Shown: piece by piece, positions 33,021 through 43,014 of the stretch | Position numbering within the stretch: position 1 is the first letter of the stretch | Layout of the letters: every line of letters starts with the position of its first letter | Origin: Nocardioides nitrophenolicus | GTDB taxonomy: Bacteria > Actinomycetota > Actinomycetes > Propionibacteriales > Nocardioidaceae | Length of the DNA: 64,000 nt | Reading direction: 5' to 3' | Assembly: GCF_016907515.1 (NCBI RefSeq) | Contig: NZ_JAFBBY010000001.1 | Location: forward strand, 4,588,001-4,652,000 | Position numbers and translations under genes: made by a program | Notes under the pieces: model-generated | What the model was told of the DNA's origin: nothing | The model's input: only the letters and a program-made list of their open reading frames with translations | The model's database searches: none

Positions 33021-34796
33021 ATGAGTGAGCAGCAGGGCTCGAGTGCCGATTCCAAGGCAGACGGCATCACCGGAGCACAGAGCCTGGTCCGGTCCCTCGA
33101 GGCGGCCGGGGTCACCGACATCTTCGGCATCCCGGGCGGCGCGATCCTCCCGGCGTACGACCCGCTGATGGACAGCAGCATCCGCCACATCCTGGTGCGC
33201 CACGAGCAGGGTGCCGGACACGCCGCGCAGGGCTACGCCGCGGCGTCCGGCCGGGTCGGCGTCTGCATGGCGACCTCGGGCCCGGGGGCGACCAACCTGG
33301 TGACGCCGCTGGCCGACGCCCACATGGACTCCCTCCCGATGGTCGCGATCACCGGCCAGGTCGGCGCCTCGCTGATCGGCACGGACGCCTTCCAGGAGGC
33401 CGACATCCGCGGCATCACGATGCCGATCACCAAGCACAGCTTCATGGTCACCGACCCCGCGGAGATCCCCACCAAGATCGCCGAGGCCTTCCACATCGCC
33501 TCGACCGGTCGTCCCGGACCGGTGCTGGTCGACGTCACCAAGTCGGCGCTGCAGTCGACCACGAGCTTCAGCTGGCCGACCGAGCTCAACCTGCCGGGCT
33601 ACCGGCCGGTGACCCGGCCCCACGCGAAGCAGATCCGGGAGGCGGCCCGGCTGATGCTGGAGTCCCGCAAGCCGGTGCTCTACGTCGGCGGCGGCACGAT
33701 CCGCTCCGGGGCGTCCCAGGAGCTGCTCGCCCTCGCCGAGCTGACCGGCATCCCCGTCATCACCACCCTGATGGCGCGCGGCGCGTTCCCCGACAGCCAC
33801 CCGCAGCACCTCGGTATGCCCGGCATGCATGGCACCGTCGCGGCGGTCGCGGCGCTGCAGAAGAGCGACCTGATCATCAGCCTCGGCGCCCGCTTCGACG
33901 ACCGGGTGACCGGCAACCTCGACTCCTTCGCGCCCGGCGCCAAGGTGATCCACGCCGACATCGACCCGGCCGAGATCGGCAAGAACCGCTACGCCGACGT
34001 GCCCATCGTGGGCGACGTCCGCGAGGTGCTGGTCGACCTGATCACCACCCTGCGCACCGAGCAGGAGGCCGGCAACACCGGCGACTACGAGGGCTGGGTC
34101 GAGTTCTGCGCCGGCGTGAAGCGCAGGTACGCGCTCGGCTACGAGACGCCCGCCGACGGCGGCCTGGCGCCGCAGTACGTCCTGGAGCGGCTCAGCGCCA
34201 TCTCCGGCCCCGACACGATCTACACCGCGGGCGTGGGGCAGCACCAGATGTGGGCCGCGCAGTTCATCGGCTACGAGCGCCCCAACACCTGGATCAACTC
34301 CGGCGGCCTCGGCACCATGGGCTTCTCGGTGCCCGCCGCGATGGGCGCGAAGGTCGCGATGCCCGGCCAGACGGTGTGGTCGGTCGACGGCGACGGCTGC
34401 TTCCAGATGACCAACCAGGAGCTCGCCACCTGCGCGATCAACGACATCCCGATCAAGGTCGCCATCATCAACAACGAGTCGCTCGGCATGGTCCGGCAGT
34501 GGCAGACGCTGTTCTACAACGAGCGCTACTCCAACACCGACCTGCACTCCAAGCGGATCCCCGACTTCGTCAAGCTCGCCGAGGCGTACGGCTGCGTCGG
34601 CCTGTCCTGCGAGACGCCCGGCGACGTCGACGCGACGATCCAGAAGGCGATGGAGATCAACGACGTGCCCGTCGTCGTCGACTTCCGGGTGCACCGCGAC
34701 GCCATGGTGTGGCCGATGGTCGCGGCCGGCACGAGCAATGACGACATCAAGTACGCGCGCGACCTCGCGCCCCAGTTCGACGAGGACGATCTGTGA
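33021..34796 (+). CDS. ilvB: Acetolactate synthase large subunit
   Basis: 591 residues, ATG 33021 with AAGGA upstream. This ThDP enzyme condenses two pyruvates (or pyruvate and 2-ketobutyrate), the first step of valine/leucine and isoleucine synthesis. N-terminal [16 protein letters not shown] and [14 protein letters not shown] hold the ThDP-activating Glu. The FAD-binding middle includes LGMPGMHGT and [11 protein letters not shown]. The ThDP/Mg motif is [15 protein letters not shown]...[12 protein letters not shown]. It is first in ilvBNC behind the attenuator and overlaps ilvN by one base. Confidence 0.97.
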   Translation: MSEQQGSSADSKADGITGAQSLVRSLEAAGVTDIFGIPGGAILPAYDPLMDSSIRHILVRHEQGAGHAAQGYAAASGRVGVCMATSGPGATNLVTPLADAHMDSLPMVAITGQVGASLIGTDAFQEADIRGITMPITKHSFMVTDPAEIPTKIAEAFHIASTGRPGPVLVDVTKSALQSTTSFSWPTELNLPGYRPVTRPHAKQIREAARLMLESRKPVLYVGGGTIRSGASQELLALAELTGIPVITTLMARGAFPDSHPQHLGMPGMHGTVAAVAALQKSDLIISLGARFDDRVTGNLDSFAPGAKVIHADIDPAEIGKNRYADVPIVGDVREVLVDLITTLRTEQEAGNTGDYEGWVEFCAGVKRRYALGYETPADGGLAPQYVLERLSAISGPDTIYTAGVGQHQMWAAQFIGYERPNTWINSGGLGTMGFSVPAAMGAKVAMPGQTVWSVDGDGCFQMTNQELATCAINDIPIKVAIINNESLGMVRQWQTLFYNERYSNTDLHSKRIPDFVKLAEAYGCVGLSCETPGDVDATIQKAMEINDVPVVVDFRVHRDAMVWPMVAAGTSNDDIKYARDLAPQFDEDDL

Positions 34797-35335
34797 TGGC
34801 CAAGCACACCCTGTCGGTCCTCGTCGAGGACAAGCCCGGAGTCCTGGCGCGGATCTCGGCGCTGTTCAGCCGCCGTGGCTTCAACATCGAGTCCCTCGCC
34901 GTCGGCCCGACCGAGCACGCCGAGATCTCCCGGATGACGATCGTGGTCAACGTCGAGTCCTCGCCCCTCGAGCAGGTCACCAAGCAGCTCAACAAGCTGG
35001 TCGAGGTGATCAAGATCGTCGAGCTGGACGCTGCCGCCTCGGTCAACCGCGAGCTGGTCCTGGTCAAGGTCGCGGCCACCGCGGAGACCCGCGGCGAGGT
35101 CCTCGACGTGGTGCAGCTCTTCCGGGCGAAGGTCATCGACGTCGCCTCGGACGCGATCACGATGCAGATCGTCGGCAACGACGGCAAGATCGCCGACTTC
35201 CTGCGCGTGCTGGAGCCCTTCGGGATCCGCGAGCTCGTGCAGTCCGGCATGGTGGCCATCGGCCGCGGGCCGCGCTCCATCTCGGAGCGCAGCAAGCCCG
35301 TCGCCGTCCCGGTGCCGCCTGCCGCCAACGCCTGA
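34796..35335 (+). CDS. ilvN: Acetolactate synthase small (regulatory) subunit
   Basis: 179 residues from ATG 34796; a GTG at 34793 is in frame directly before it and cannot be excluded. The N-terminal ACT domain ([32 protein letters not shown]) binds valine for feedback inhibition. A C-terminal domain (about 80-165) activates IlvB, and the end [14 protein letters not shown] is a disordered tail. It is coupled to ilvB by stop/start overlap. Confidence 0.96.
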   Translation: MAKHTLSVLVEDKPGVLARISALFSRRGFNIESLAVGPTEHAEISRMTIVVNVESSPLEQVTKQLNKLVEVIKIVELDAAASVNRELVLVKVAATAETRGEVLDVVQLFRAKVIDVASDAITMQIVGNDGKIADFLRVLEPFGIRELVQSGMVAIGRGPRSISERSKPVAVPVPPAANA

Positions 35336-35372
35336 AACCACCCCATCACCAACCAGCAAGGAGAAGCCCGAC

Positions 35373-36398
35373 GTGGCTGAGATCTACTACGACGACGACG
35401 CCGACCTGTCCCTCATCCAGGGCAAGCACGTCGCCGTCATCGGTTACGGCAGCCAGGGCCACGCCCACGCGCTGAACCTGCGCGACTCCGGCGTCGACGT
35501 CCGCGTCGGCCTCAAGGAGGGCTCGAAGAGCCGCGCCAAGGCGGAGGAGGAGGGCCTGCGCGTCCTCACCCCGCGCGAGGCCGCGGAGGAGGCCGACGTC
35601 ATCGTCATCCTGGCCCCCGACCAGGTCCAGCGTCACCTGTACGCCGACGACATCGCCCCCGCGCTCGCCGAGGGCGACACCCTGGTCTTCGGCCACGGCT
35701 TCAACATCCGCTTCGGCTACATCCAGCCGCCGGCCGGTGTCGACGTCATCCTGGTCGCCCCGAAGGCCCCGGGCCACACCGTGCGCCGCGAGTACGTCGC
35801 CGGCCGCGGCATCCCGGACATCATCGCCGTCGAGCAGGACGCCTCGGGCAAGGCCTGGGACCTGGCGAAGTCCTACGCGAAGGGCATCGGCGGCACCCGC
35901 GCCGGCGTCATCAAGACCACCTTCACCGAGGAGACCGAGACCGACCTGTTCGGTGAGCAGTCCGTCCTGTGCGGTGGCGTCTCCCAGCTGATCCAGTACG
36001 GCTACGAGACCCTCACCGAGGCCGGCTACCAGGGCGAGATCGCCTACTTCGAGGTCCTCCACGAGCTCAAGCTCATCGTCGACCTGATGTGGGAGGGCGG
36101 CATCGCCAAGCAGCGCTGGTCGGTCTCCGACACGGCCGAGTACGGCGACTACGTCTCGGGCCCGCGCGTCATCGACGCCCGCGTCAAGGAGAACATGCAG
36201 GCCGTTCTCGCCGACATCCAGAGCGGCGCGTTCGCGGAGCGGTTCATCGCCGACCAGGACGCCGGCGCGCCGGAGTTCATGGCGCTGCGCGAGAAGGGTG
36301 CCCAGCACCCGATCGAGGCCGTCGGCAAGACCCTGCGCTCGCACTTCTCGTGGGCCCAGAGCGACGACGACTACACCGAGGGCTCGGCCGCGCGCTGA
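35373..36398 (+). CDS. ilvC: Ketol-acid reductoisomerase (NADP+), class I
   Basis: 341 residues from GTG 35373 with AAGGAG upstream. IlvC isomerises and reduces acetolactate to dihydroxy-isovalerate. The N-terminal Rossmann motif is [15 protein letters not shown], with basic Lys/Arg/Ser positions (KEGSKSRAK) fitting NADPH. The C-terminal helical knotted domain holds the Mg sites in [15 protein letters not shown] and [12 protein letters not shown]. Length is that of the short class I form. It is last in ilvBNC, followed by a 15-bp hairpin. It is 37 nt from ilvN, so the operon is continuous. Confidence 0.97.
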   Translation: MAEIYYDDDADLSLIQGKHVAVIGYGSQGHAHALNLRDSGVDVRVGLKEGSKSRAKAEEEGLRVLTPREAAEEADVIVILAPDQVQRHLYADDIAPALAEGDTLVFGHGFNIRFGYIQPPAGVDVILVAPKAPGHTVRREYVAGRGIPDIIAVEQDASGKAWDLAKSYAKGIGGTRAGVIKTTFTEETETDLFGEQSVLCGGVSQLIQYGYETLTEAGYQGEIAYFEVLHELKLIVDLMWEGGIAKQRWSVSDTAEYGDYVSGPRVIDARVKENMQAVLADIQSGAFAERFIADQDAGAPEFMALREKGAQHPIEAVGKTLRSHFSWAQSDDDYTEGSAAR

Positions 36399-36416
36399 CC
36401 TCGCGTCGTACCCGAC

Positions 36417-36451
36417 CGACACCCCCGGACCCGCGCGGTCCGGGGGTGTCG
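36417..36451 (+). terminator. ilvBNC terminator-like hairpin
   Basis: A perfect 15-bp stem (arms 36417-36431 and 36437-36451, ACACCCCCGGACC type) with a 5-nt loop lies 19 nt after the ilvC stop. No T-run follows, as is common in actinomycetes. Confidence 0.7.
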
Positions 36452-36475
36452 GCGTCTGATGGCACCGTGACTGCC

Positions 36476-36868
36476 ATGGGCTACCCACGACTGCGCAGCA
36501 CCGTCCTCGACACCACCGACGTCCCCACGCTGGCCGAGTTCTACCGCCGCCTGCTCGGCTGGTCCTATCCCGAGGGCTACGACATCGACGAGTTCACCGA
36601 CTGGCGCTCGATCGTCGGACCGTCCGGCGAGCGGCTCTCGTTCCAGCAGGTCGACGAGCTGGCGCCGACGACCTGGCCGAGCCCCGAGGTGCCGCAGCAG
36701 CTCCACCTCGACTTCCAGGTCGACGGGCACGACGAGCTCGACGAGGGCCACCGGCGCGCCCTCGAGCTCGGTGCCGTGCTGCGCCTCGACCGGTCCGAGG
36801 ACCCCGAGGAGCCGCTGCGCGTCTACGCCGACCCGGCCGGGCACACCTTCTGCCTGTTCACCCACTGA
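36476..36868 (+). CDS. VOC-family protein (glyoxalase-like)
   Basis: 130 residues from ATG 36476; a GTG 9 nt upstream is in frame. The VOC pattern is seen in LRSTVLDTTDVPTLAEFYRR and LLGWSYPEGYDID, then QQLHLDFQVDGHDEL. VYADPAGHTFCLF closes the last strand. Typical of Glyoxalase_6-like proteins of unknown ligand. Its stop is immediately followed by the convergent EamA stop. Confidence 0.82.
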   Translation: MGYPRLRSTVLDTTDVPTLAEFYRRLLGWSYPEGYDIDEFTDWRSIVGPSGERLSFQQVDELAPTTWPSPEVPQQLHLDFQVDGHDELDEGHRRALELGAVLRLDRSEDPEEPLRVYADPAGHTFCLFTH

Positions 36869-37303
36869 TCAGCCACTGAGCACGAGCAGCACCGCCCCCG
36901 CGCCGACGAGTGCCACCCCGCCCCACTGCAGGGCCGAGAGCCGCTCGCCGAGCAGGGTCACCCCGAACACCGCGACCAGCACGACGCTCAGCTTGTCGAC
37001 CGGGGCGACCAGCGAGGCGTCGCCGACCTTCAGCGCGCGGAAGTAGCAGATCCAGGAGGCGCCGGTCGCGAGGCCGGACAGCACGAGGAACACCCAGGTC
37101 CGGATCCCGACCGGCCCGGGGGAGTGGAACTTGCCGAGCGCGAGCAGGATCAGGCCGAGGGTCACCAAGATGACCACGGTCCGCACGAAGGTCGCGACGT
37201 CGGAGTCGATCTCCTTCACGCCGACCTTGGCGAAGATCGCGGTGAGCGCGGCGAAGACCGCGGACAGCAGAGCCCAGAACCACCAGGCCGAGGTCAGCTC
37301 CAT
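36869..37303 (-). CDS. Single-domain EamA/small DMT transporter
   Basis: 144 residues, ATG 37303, about five transmembrane helices in one EamA repeat (WFWALLSAVFAALTAIFAKV, LATGASWICYFRALKVGDAS, APVDKLSVVLVAVFGV). Half-size EamA proteins act as dimers; several are drug or osmolyte exporters. The substrate is unknown. It abuts the VOC gene end to end. Confidence 0.85.
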   Translation of the reverse strand: MELTSAWWFWALLSAVFAALTAIFAKVGVKEIDSDVATFVRTVVILVTLGLILLALGKFHSPGPVGIRTWVFLVLSGLATGASWICYFRALKVGDASLVAPVDKLSVVLVAVFGVTLLGERLSALQWGGVALVGAGAVLLVLSG

Positions 37304-37328
37304 GCCGGGATCCTCGCACGTGCAGGCC

Positions 37329-40208
37329 TCAGTGCAGGGCGATCGTCACGCTGGTCCCCTTCGCGGCGGCGTCGGCGGTGGCGACCTGGTCGCCGTACTG
37401 GCCCGCGGCGACCGGTCCTCCGGTGTCCGCGACCAGCTGGTCCGCGTGGGCGCCGCCCACGCCGATCAGCCGCTGCCGCACGGTGGAGCCCGCGGGCTCG
37501 GCGAAGGTCGTGGTCGCCGAGGAGCGGTCGGCCCACACGGTCACCACCCAGTTGCCGGGCGTGGTGACCAGCGGGCTGTGATGGCTGGTCGTCGCAGTGG
37601 TCTCGGCGGAGCCGGCGACGGCGGCGACCGGGCCGCCGGGGTCGGTGCCGGAGTAGGCCAGCACGCTCAGCGTCGCCTTGACCGCGGTCGCGCCGAAGGA
37701 GACGGTCACATTGCGCCCGGCGTCGTCGGCGGCCGCGACCCGCTGCCACACGACCGTGGTCATCGCGTCGGTGGCGACCGGGGAGCCGACCTGGACCCAG
37801 CCCGCCGGCGCCGCCGGTACGACGGTCGTGGCGGCCGAGACCACCGCGACCAGTCCGTCGCCGGGCTGGGTGGTCGCCGGGATGGGCGAGACGATGCTGG
37901 TCGCATTGGTGGCCTTGCCCGTCGAGTCGCGGTACCCGACCTGGCTGGTGCCGCCCTGGATCACCACGGGCTGCGTCGTGGTGCCGGTGCCGCCGTTCTC
38001 GTCGGTCACGGTGAGGGTCACGTCGTAGCTGCCCGGGGCGGCGTACACGTGGCTGGGCTGGGGGCCGGTCGCGGTCCCGCCGTCGCCGAAGGTCCACGCC
38101 CACGAGGTGACCGTGCCGTCGGCGTCGACCGAGCCGCGGCCGTCGAAGGCGCAGGCCTGGCCGGCACAGGAGGACGTGAACGCCGCCGTGGGCTGCTGGT
38201 TGGCCAGCGGGCCGAGGAACATGGTGCCGCTCGACCACACCGGGCTGGTGTCGATGCCGCTGCCGCTCACCCGGGTCCAGGCGCCACCGGCGACGCCGTC
38301 GGTCACGGGCAGGCGCCACAGCTGGTTGGTCGACATGCCCGCCCACAGCTGGCCGTCGGCGTACACGAGGTTGCGCACGTCCTGGAGCAGCGGGAAGTTC
38401 GACGACGGCACCGTGAACTCGGCGGCCCCGACGATCAGGCTCTGCGGCGAGAACCAGCGCCAGAACACCTTCCCCTGCAGGCTGCGGGTGTAGTAGATCC
38501 GGCCGTCGGCGTACGCCATGCCGGTGACGTTGGAGAGCTGTCCGTAGAGGGTGGGCACCCGGCCGCGGTAGGTCTGGGTGCCGCCGCTGGTGGTGACACT
38601 GCTCCAGTACGGATCGTTGTAGGGGTCGATGACGGTGTCCGGGCCGAACGCCGCGCCGTCGAAGGTGCGGTAGTGCAGCTTGCTGTCGGTCGACCCGTAG
38701 ACCAGCTTGGAGCCGATCATGAACGCGCCCCGGACGTTGTTCCAGTTGGCGCCACCGGTCGTGGTGACCGTGGTCGGTGCGGTGATCGAGCTGCCCGCGA
38801 ACTGCCGGGTGGTGACGGTCGTGCCGGAGAGCCGGTAGAGGCTGCGCGGCAGCACCGGGTCAGCCTGGGTGACCGGGGCCGACCCGCCCTCCACAGGGAA
38901 GAAGGCGAGCCGGGCCCGGCGGTACTCGCCATTGCCGATGTACTCGGTGTCGCTGCCGACGTACACGCCGCTGTCGGTCGCGAGCAGCTCCTCGGCACCG
39001 ATCCCGCGCGGGTGCCGACCCGGGTTCCAGCTCAACGGCATGCCGTTCTGCGGGTCGAGGGCGGCCAGGCCGGGGCGCGGCACCTGGCCGGCCTGCTCGT
39101 CGGCGCCGCTCTGGATGGCGTTCATCCACTTCTGGTGGCCGCCGACGTACACCACGTTGTCGGCGATCGAGACCGAGAGCAGCGAGTCCTGTCCGGTGGC
39201 GGCCTGCCAGGTCGGCTGCACGTCCTGTCCGGTCGTCGCCACGTCGAAGCGTGCGGCTGAGTCGCACAGGGTGCCGTTGTAGCCGGCGCCGCTGGACGCC
39301 ACCACGAAGTAGGAGCCGTCAGGGGAGAAGTCGACGTCGCGGACGTAGGAGTCGAAGGAGTTCTTGCTGCACGCCGGCGTGTAGCGCAGCGTCTTCCAGT
39401 CGGGGTCGACCACGGCGCTGTCCGCGCCGAGCCGGATCATCACGACCTGGTCGCGGTCCAGGCCGTCGGCGTGCTTGAAGTTGCCGATCGCGACCAGCCG
39501 GGTCCCGTCGGGGCTGGCGGCCAGCTTGCCGACGCCGACGGGGGCCTTCGCCGTACCGGAGGGCCAGTTGTGGTTGGTGTCGACGGCGACCTTCAGGTAC
39601 TCGTCCACGTCGCCGGTCGTCGCGTCGAGCGACGCCAGGCCGGCCCGCGGCAGGGTGGCCACGGTGGTGAACGTGCCGGCCACGAGCAGCCGGCTGCCCA
39701 CGAGCGCCAGGTCGAGGACGCTGCCGTTGGGGCTGGGGTTCTTGAAGCCCGGCACCAGTGCTCCGGTGCTGGTGCTGATCTTGATCAGGTTGCGCACCTT
39801 GGTGGTGCCGGCCAGCTTGAAGGTGCCGGCGACGTACAGCGCGCTCCCGTCGGGCGTGGCCACGATCGCGGTCACGCTGCCGTCGAGGGCCGGCGCGAAC
39901 GCCTGGTCGACGACACCGGTGCCGCGGTCGTAGGCGAGCAGGTACGGCGTCGACAGCTGCGCGCTCGTGTCCGGGTTCTGGGCCAGGGTGAAGGTGCCGC
40001 CGACGAACACCCGGCTCCCGACCTCGGCGATCGCCAGGGTCCGGCCGTCCAGGAGGTTGGGCGTGCGTCCCGGCACCGCCGACGGGATCAGCCGCTGGTG
40101 CGCCGGGGCCGCCAGCGCCGTTGGCCCGGAGGCCTCGGCGGCGAACAGCGCGGCAACCAGTGCCAGCAGCAGGACGACGATGCCGGTCCGACGATGTCCA
40201 CGACGCAC
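37329..40208 (-). CDS. Large secreted PKD-domain / propeller protein
   Basis: 959 residues from GTG 40208 (GGGGGAACC upstream). The signal peptide has a hydrophobic core IVVLLLALVAALFAAEA. Residues about 40-600 hold propeller-like repeats with DG-x-LYVAG-TF patterns (VGSRVFVGGTFTLA, GSALYVAGTFKLAG, GSRLLVAGTFTTVA), then a PKD domain at about 640-720 (AAFTSSCAGQACAFDGRGSV, WTFGDGGTATGPQPSHVY). A concanavalin-like C-terminal region follows to the end. It is probably a surface or extracellular carbohydrate-related protein of unknown role, with no catalytic motif seen. It lies alone with about 80 nt of 5' region before a repeat cluster. Confidence 0.82.
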   Translation of the reverse strand: MRRGHRRTGIVVLLLALVAALFAAEASGPTALAAPAHQRLIPSAVPGRTPNLLDGRTLAIAEVGSRVFVGGTFTLAQNPDTSAQLSTPYLLAYDRGTGVVDQAFAPALDGSVTAIVATPDGSALYVAGTFKLAGTTKVRNLIKISTSTGALVPGFKNPSPNGSVLDLALVGSRLLVAGTFTTVATLPRAGLASLDATTGDVDEYLKVAVDTNHNWPSGTAKAPVGVGKLAASPDGTRLVAIGNFKHADGLDRDQVVMIRLGADSAVVDPDWKTLRYTPACSKNSFDSYVRDVDFSPDGSYFVVASSGAGYNGTLCDSAARFDVATTGQDVQPTWQAATGQDSLLSVSIADNVVYVGGHQKWMNAIQSGADEQAGQVPRPGLAALDPQNGMPLSWNPGRHPRGIGAEELLATDSGVYVGSDTEYIGNGEYRRARLAFFPVEGGSAPVTQADPVLPRSLYRLSGTTVTTRQFAGSSITAPTTVTTTGGANWNNVRGAFMIGSKLVYGSTDSKLHYRTFDGAAFGPDTVIDPYNDPYWSSVTTSGGTQTYRGRVPTLYGQLSNVTGMAYADGRIYYTRSLQGKVFWRWFSPQSLIVGAAEFTVPSSNFPLLQDVRNLVYADGQLWAGMSTNQLWRLPVTDGVAGGAWTRVSGSGIDTSPVWSSGTMFLGPLANQQPTAAFTSSCAGQACAFDGRGSVDADGTVTSWAWTFGDGGTATGPQPSHVYAAPGSYDVTLTVTDENGGTGTTTQPVVIQGGTSQVGYRDSTGKATNATSIVSPIPATTQPGDGLVAVVSAATTVVPAAPAGWVQVGSPVATDAMTTVVWQRVAAADDAGRNVTVSFGATAVKATLSVLAYSGTDPGGPVAAVAGSAETTATTSHHSPLVTTPGNWVVTVWADRSSATTTFAEPAGSTVRQRLIGVGGAHADQLVADTGGPVAAGQYGDQVATADAAAKGTSVTIALH

Positions 40209-40292
40209 GGTTCCCCCAGTTGACTCGGCCGAGACGGCACGACGTTCGCACCTTTCCCAGCCCGGCGACTCACCCATTTGGGGCATCTGTCC

Positions 40293-40407
40293 GCCGACCC
40301 GGCAGAAACTGGCTCGGGAAATGCGCCGACCCGGCGCGAAGTGACGTCGGGGCCGTCACTTCGCGCCGGGTCGGCGGGTTTTCTCTGCACTTTCGAGCCG
40401 GGTCGGC
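40293..40407. repeat. Cluster of a 21-nt repeat, including a 22-bp perfect hairpin
   Basis: Four copies of a GCCGACCCGGC-type unit lie at 40293-40313 and 40325-40346 (plus) and 40354-40375 and 40388-40407 (minus). The middle two form a perfect 22-bp stem with a 7-nt loop, followed on the plus side by GGGTTTTC. It may terminate the ABC-transporter transcript or be a mobile palindromic element. A further pair of copies occurs at 53287-53340 in a coding region. Confidence 0.75.
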
Positions 40408-41231
40408 TACTTGACCTCGGAGCGCAGGACGAGCCGGGTGCCGATCAGCAGCGGGAGCACGATCCACAGCACGGAGGTGACGCCGAGCTGGGCCCAGTCC
40501 TGGCCGGTGAGGCCGCCGTCGAAGAGCAGGAAGCGGGACTCGTTCAGGTCGAACCAGCCGGAGTTGTCGGCCCACCAGTCCTGGGCGGCGGCGAGGGCGC
40601 CGGACAGGCCGGGCAGCACCAGGCTGACCACGAAGTAGCCGACGATCGCGGCCGGCGAGCTGCGGAACAGCAGGCCCAGGGCGAAGCCGACCAGCATGCC
40701 GAGCTCGTTGGCGAGCACGATCTGGGCGAAGGACGACACCGAGATGTCCCACACCGGGTCGACGCCGGTGATCATCGAGGTGACCAGGTTCCCGAGCGCG
40801 CCGACGCCGAGGGCGATCAGCATGCCGACGAAGCCGATGGCCAGGGTGTTGAGCACCTTGGCCGCCAGCACCCGGGAGCGACCCGGCACCAGGGTGAAGG
40901 TGGTCAGCGTGGTGCGCTGGCTCCACTCGCTGGTGACGGCGAGGACGCCGATGACCGGGAGGATCACCGACATCGGGCTGCCGATGGCGGCGGCGAAGGA
41001 CTCGAAGGTCAGGTCGTCGCGGTCGCCCACGAGCAGGGTGATGGTGGTGGCGATCGCGGCGGTGATCACGATGCTCGCCATCAGCCAGAAGCCCGAGCGG
41101 GTGTCGAACATCTTGCGCAGCTCGACGTACTGGATCCGGCGGAAGGGCGTACGCGCGGGGGCCGGGCGGCTCCGCTCCGCGGTGGCGACCGTCGAGACGG
41201 TCTCGGGACTGGACACGGTCGTGGCGGTCAT
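40407..41231 (-). CDS. ABC-2-type transporter permease
   Basis: 274 residues, ATG 41231, overlapping the ATPase gene by ATGA. About six transmembrane helices begin near residue 50 (FWLMASIVITAAIATTITLL; VILPVIGVLAVTSEW; IALGVGALGNLVTSMI; ELGMLVGFALGLLF). The N-terminal 35 residues are Thr/Ser/Pro-rich. It is the membrane half of a two-gene exporter; the substrate is unknown. Its stop lies inside the repeat cluster downstream. Confidence 0.88.
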   Translation of the reverse strand: MTATTVSSPETVSTVATAERSRPAPARTPFRRIQYVELRKMFDTRSGFWLMASIVITAAIATTITLLVGDRDDLTFESFAAAIGSPMSVILPVIGVLAVTSEWSQRTTLTTFTLVPGRSRVLAAKVLNTLAIGFVGMLIALGVGALGNLVTSMITGVDPVWDISVSSFAQIVLANELGMLVGFALGLLFRSSPAAIVGYFVVSLVLPGLSGALAAAQDWWADNSGWFDLNESRFLLFDGGLTGQDWAQLGVTSVLWIVLPLLIGTRLVLRSEVK

Positions 41232-42154
41232 GCCGCTGCTCCTTGGGTGGTGGTGGCGTGGGTGACGCTCTCGCGCTGGCTCTCGGCGGTGAGCGCCAGG
41301 AACATCTCCTCGAGGCCGGCGCCGTCGGCGGGGCGCAGCTCGGTGACGGCGATGCCGGCGGCGAAGGCGGCGTTGCCGACCCGGGTGAGGTCGGCCTCGG
41401 CGAGCACGGCGCCGCCGGAGGTGGGCCGGGCGGTGATCCCGGCCGCGGTGAGCGCCCCGGCGAGGGCGGCGCCGTCGGCCGCGCGGACCAGGGTGCCGGC
41501 GCCGGCGAGCAGCTCCTCCTTGGTGCCCTGGGCGACGATCCGGCCGTTGCCGATGACGACCAGGTCGTCGGCGATCACCTCGATCTCGTGCAGGAGGTGG
41601 CTGGACAGCAGGACGGTGCCGCCCTGGTCCGCGAAGCCGCGCAGCAGGTCGCGCATCCAGCGGATGCCGGCCGGGTCGAGACCGTTGGCGGGCTCGTCGA
41701 GGATCAGCACCTCGGGGTTGCCGAGGAGCGCCGTACCGATGCCCAGGCGCTGGCGCATGCCGAGGGAGTAGTTGCGTACCCGGCGGCTGGCCTCGTCCGG
41801 GGTCAGGCTGACCCGCTCGAGCATCTCGTCGACGCGGGTGCGCGGCAGGCCCATGGTGAGCGCGGCGATGGTGAGGATCTCGCGCCCGGTGCGACCGGCG
41901 TGCTGCGCCGACGCGTCGAGCAGGACGCCGACCTCGCGGCCCGGGTCGGGCAGGTCGGCGAACCGGCGCCCGAGGACCCGGACCTCGCCGCTGCCCGGCG
42001 CGGTCAGGCCGACCATGACCCGCATGGTGGTGGACTTGCCGGCTCCGTTGGGCCCGAGGAACCCGGTGACGCGGCCCGGTGCGGCGGTGAACGACACGTC
42101 GTCGACGGCGGTGAAGCTGCCGTACGACTTGCTGAGGGACTCGACTGTGATCAT
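41228..42154 (-). CDS. ABC transporter ATP-binding protein (DrrA/CcmA-like)
   Basis: 308 residues from ATG 42154. Walker A GPNGAGKST (about 37-45), signature SLGMRQR (noncanonical, in NYSLGMRQRLGIGTALL), Walker B EVLILDEPANGLD, then SSHLLHEIEVIADD. A C-terminal domain of about 90 residues (ITVTELRPADGAGLEE region) follows. With the permease it forms an exporter of the multidrug/lipid type. Translation is coupled to the permease gene. Confidence 0.92.
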   Translation of the reverse strand: MITVESLSKSYGSFTAVDDVSFTAAPGRVTGFLGPNGAGKSTTMRVMVGLTAPGSGEVRVLGRRFADLPDPGREVGVLLDASAQHAGRTGREILTIAALTMGLPRTRVDEMLERVSLTPDEASRRVRNYSLGMRQRLGIGTALLGNPEVLILDEPANGLDPAGIRWMRDLLRGFADQGGTVLLSSHLLHEIEVIADDLVVIGNGRIVAQGTKEELLAGAGTLVRAADGAALAGALTAAGITARPTSGGAVLAEADLTRVGNAAFAAGIAVTELRPADGAGLEEMFLALTAESQRESVTHATTTQGAAA

Positions 42155-42285
42155 GTCCCGAAGCCTGTCGTCCGCGGGCCCCGCGCCGCTTCGGGCAGAT
42201 CCCTTGACCCTTCCCTGACCTCGCCCCCGGGGCCCCTAGGGGATGTCCGGGGAAGCAATCAGGGGTACGTCGCGTTGGAGCCGTC

Positions 42286-42927
42286 GTGCGTATCGAGATC
42301 TGGGCCGACGTCGTGTGTCCGTGGTGCTACATCGGCAAGCGCCGCCTGGAGGGCGCGCTGTCATCCTTCGAGCACCGCGACGAGGTCGAGGTGGTCTACC
42401 GCTCCTACGAGTTGGACCCGTTCGCGCCCGAGGTCGGCACCGAGACCACGGTGCAGGTGCTGGCCCGCAAGTTCGGCTCCGACGAGGCCGGCACCCGCGC
42501 GATGATGGCCCGCGCCGACGAGGTCGCCGCCGGCGAGGGCCTCGAGTTCGCCCACGCCGACGCGCTGCACGCCCGCACCCTCACCGCGCACCGGCTGCTC
42601 CACCTGGCCGCGTCCGAGGGCCGGCAGCACGAGCTGATGGAGCAGGTGCTGGCGGCGTACTTCACCCGCGGGGAGTCGCTCGGCGACCACGACGTACTGC
42701 GTCGCGCCGCCACCGCGGCGGGGCTGGACGCCGAGCGGGTCGAGGAGGTGCTCGGCAGCGACGAGTTCCGCGACGAGGTGATGGCCGACGTCGCGCAGGC
42801 GCGCGCGTACGGATCGAGCGGCGTGCCGTTCTTCGTGCTCGACGGGCGCTTCGGGATTTCGGGCGCGCAGCCCACCGAGGTGTTCGAGCAGGCGCTCGCG
42901 CAGGCCTGGGAGTCGCGGGTCGGCTGA
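42286..42927 (+). CDS. DsbA-family oxidoreductase (FrnE-like)
   Basis: 213 residues from GTG 42286. The redox motif CPWC (residues 11-14) lies in a thioredoxin fold with the start VRIEIWADVVCPWCYIGKRR, and a cis-Pro in GVPFFVLDGRFGISGAQPTE. No signal peptide, so it is cytoplasmic, as FrnE relatives are (polyketide or disulfide isomerisation). The target is unknown. A repeat follows its stop. Confidence 0.9.
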   Translation: MRIEIWADVVCPWCYIGKRRLEGALSSFEHRDEVEVVYRSYELDPFAPEVGTETTVQVLARKFGSDEAGTRAMMARADEVAAGEGLEFAHADALHARTLTAHRLLHLAASEGRQHELMEQVLAAYFTRGESLGDHDVLRRAATAAGLDAERVEEVLGSDEFRDEVMADVAQARAYGSSGVPFFVLDGRFGISGAQPTEVFEQALAQAWESRVG

Positions 42928-42945
42928 CTTGTCCTGCGTTTCTTG

Positions 42946-43005
42946 CACTTGACGGGCGTTGCAACGGCCGACAAGTGCAGGAATCACCGGTCGACCGGCG
43001 ATTCC
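42946..43005. repeat. Composite double-palindrome element, copy A
   Basis: Two palindromes in tandem lie at 42946-42977 (CACTTG...CAAGTG, centre GTTGCAAC) and 42980-43005 (GGAATC...GATTCC, centre CCGGTCGACCGG). It is an inverted copy of the element at 48610-48669, with a few base changes. Both sit between convergent genes. Confidence 0.8.
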
Positions 43006-43014
43006 GACCACGCC

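Noticed and set aside
32800..33024. 74-codon frame across the ilv leader
   Set aside because: It is in the wrong frame relative to the Leu/Val peptide and runs through the terminator hairpin; no independent support.
32154..34694. Long minus-strand frame antisense to the CHAD gene and ilvB
   Set aside because: It crosses the attenuator and a highly conserved gene and has no protein motifs.
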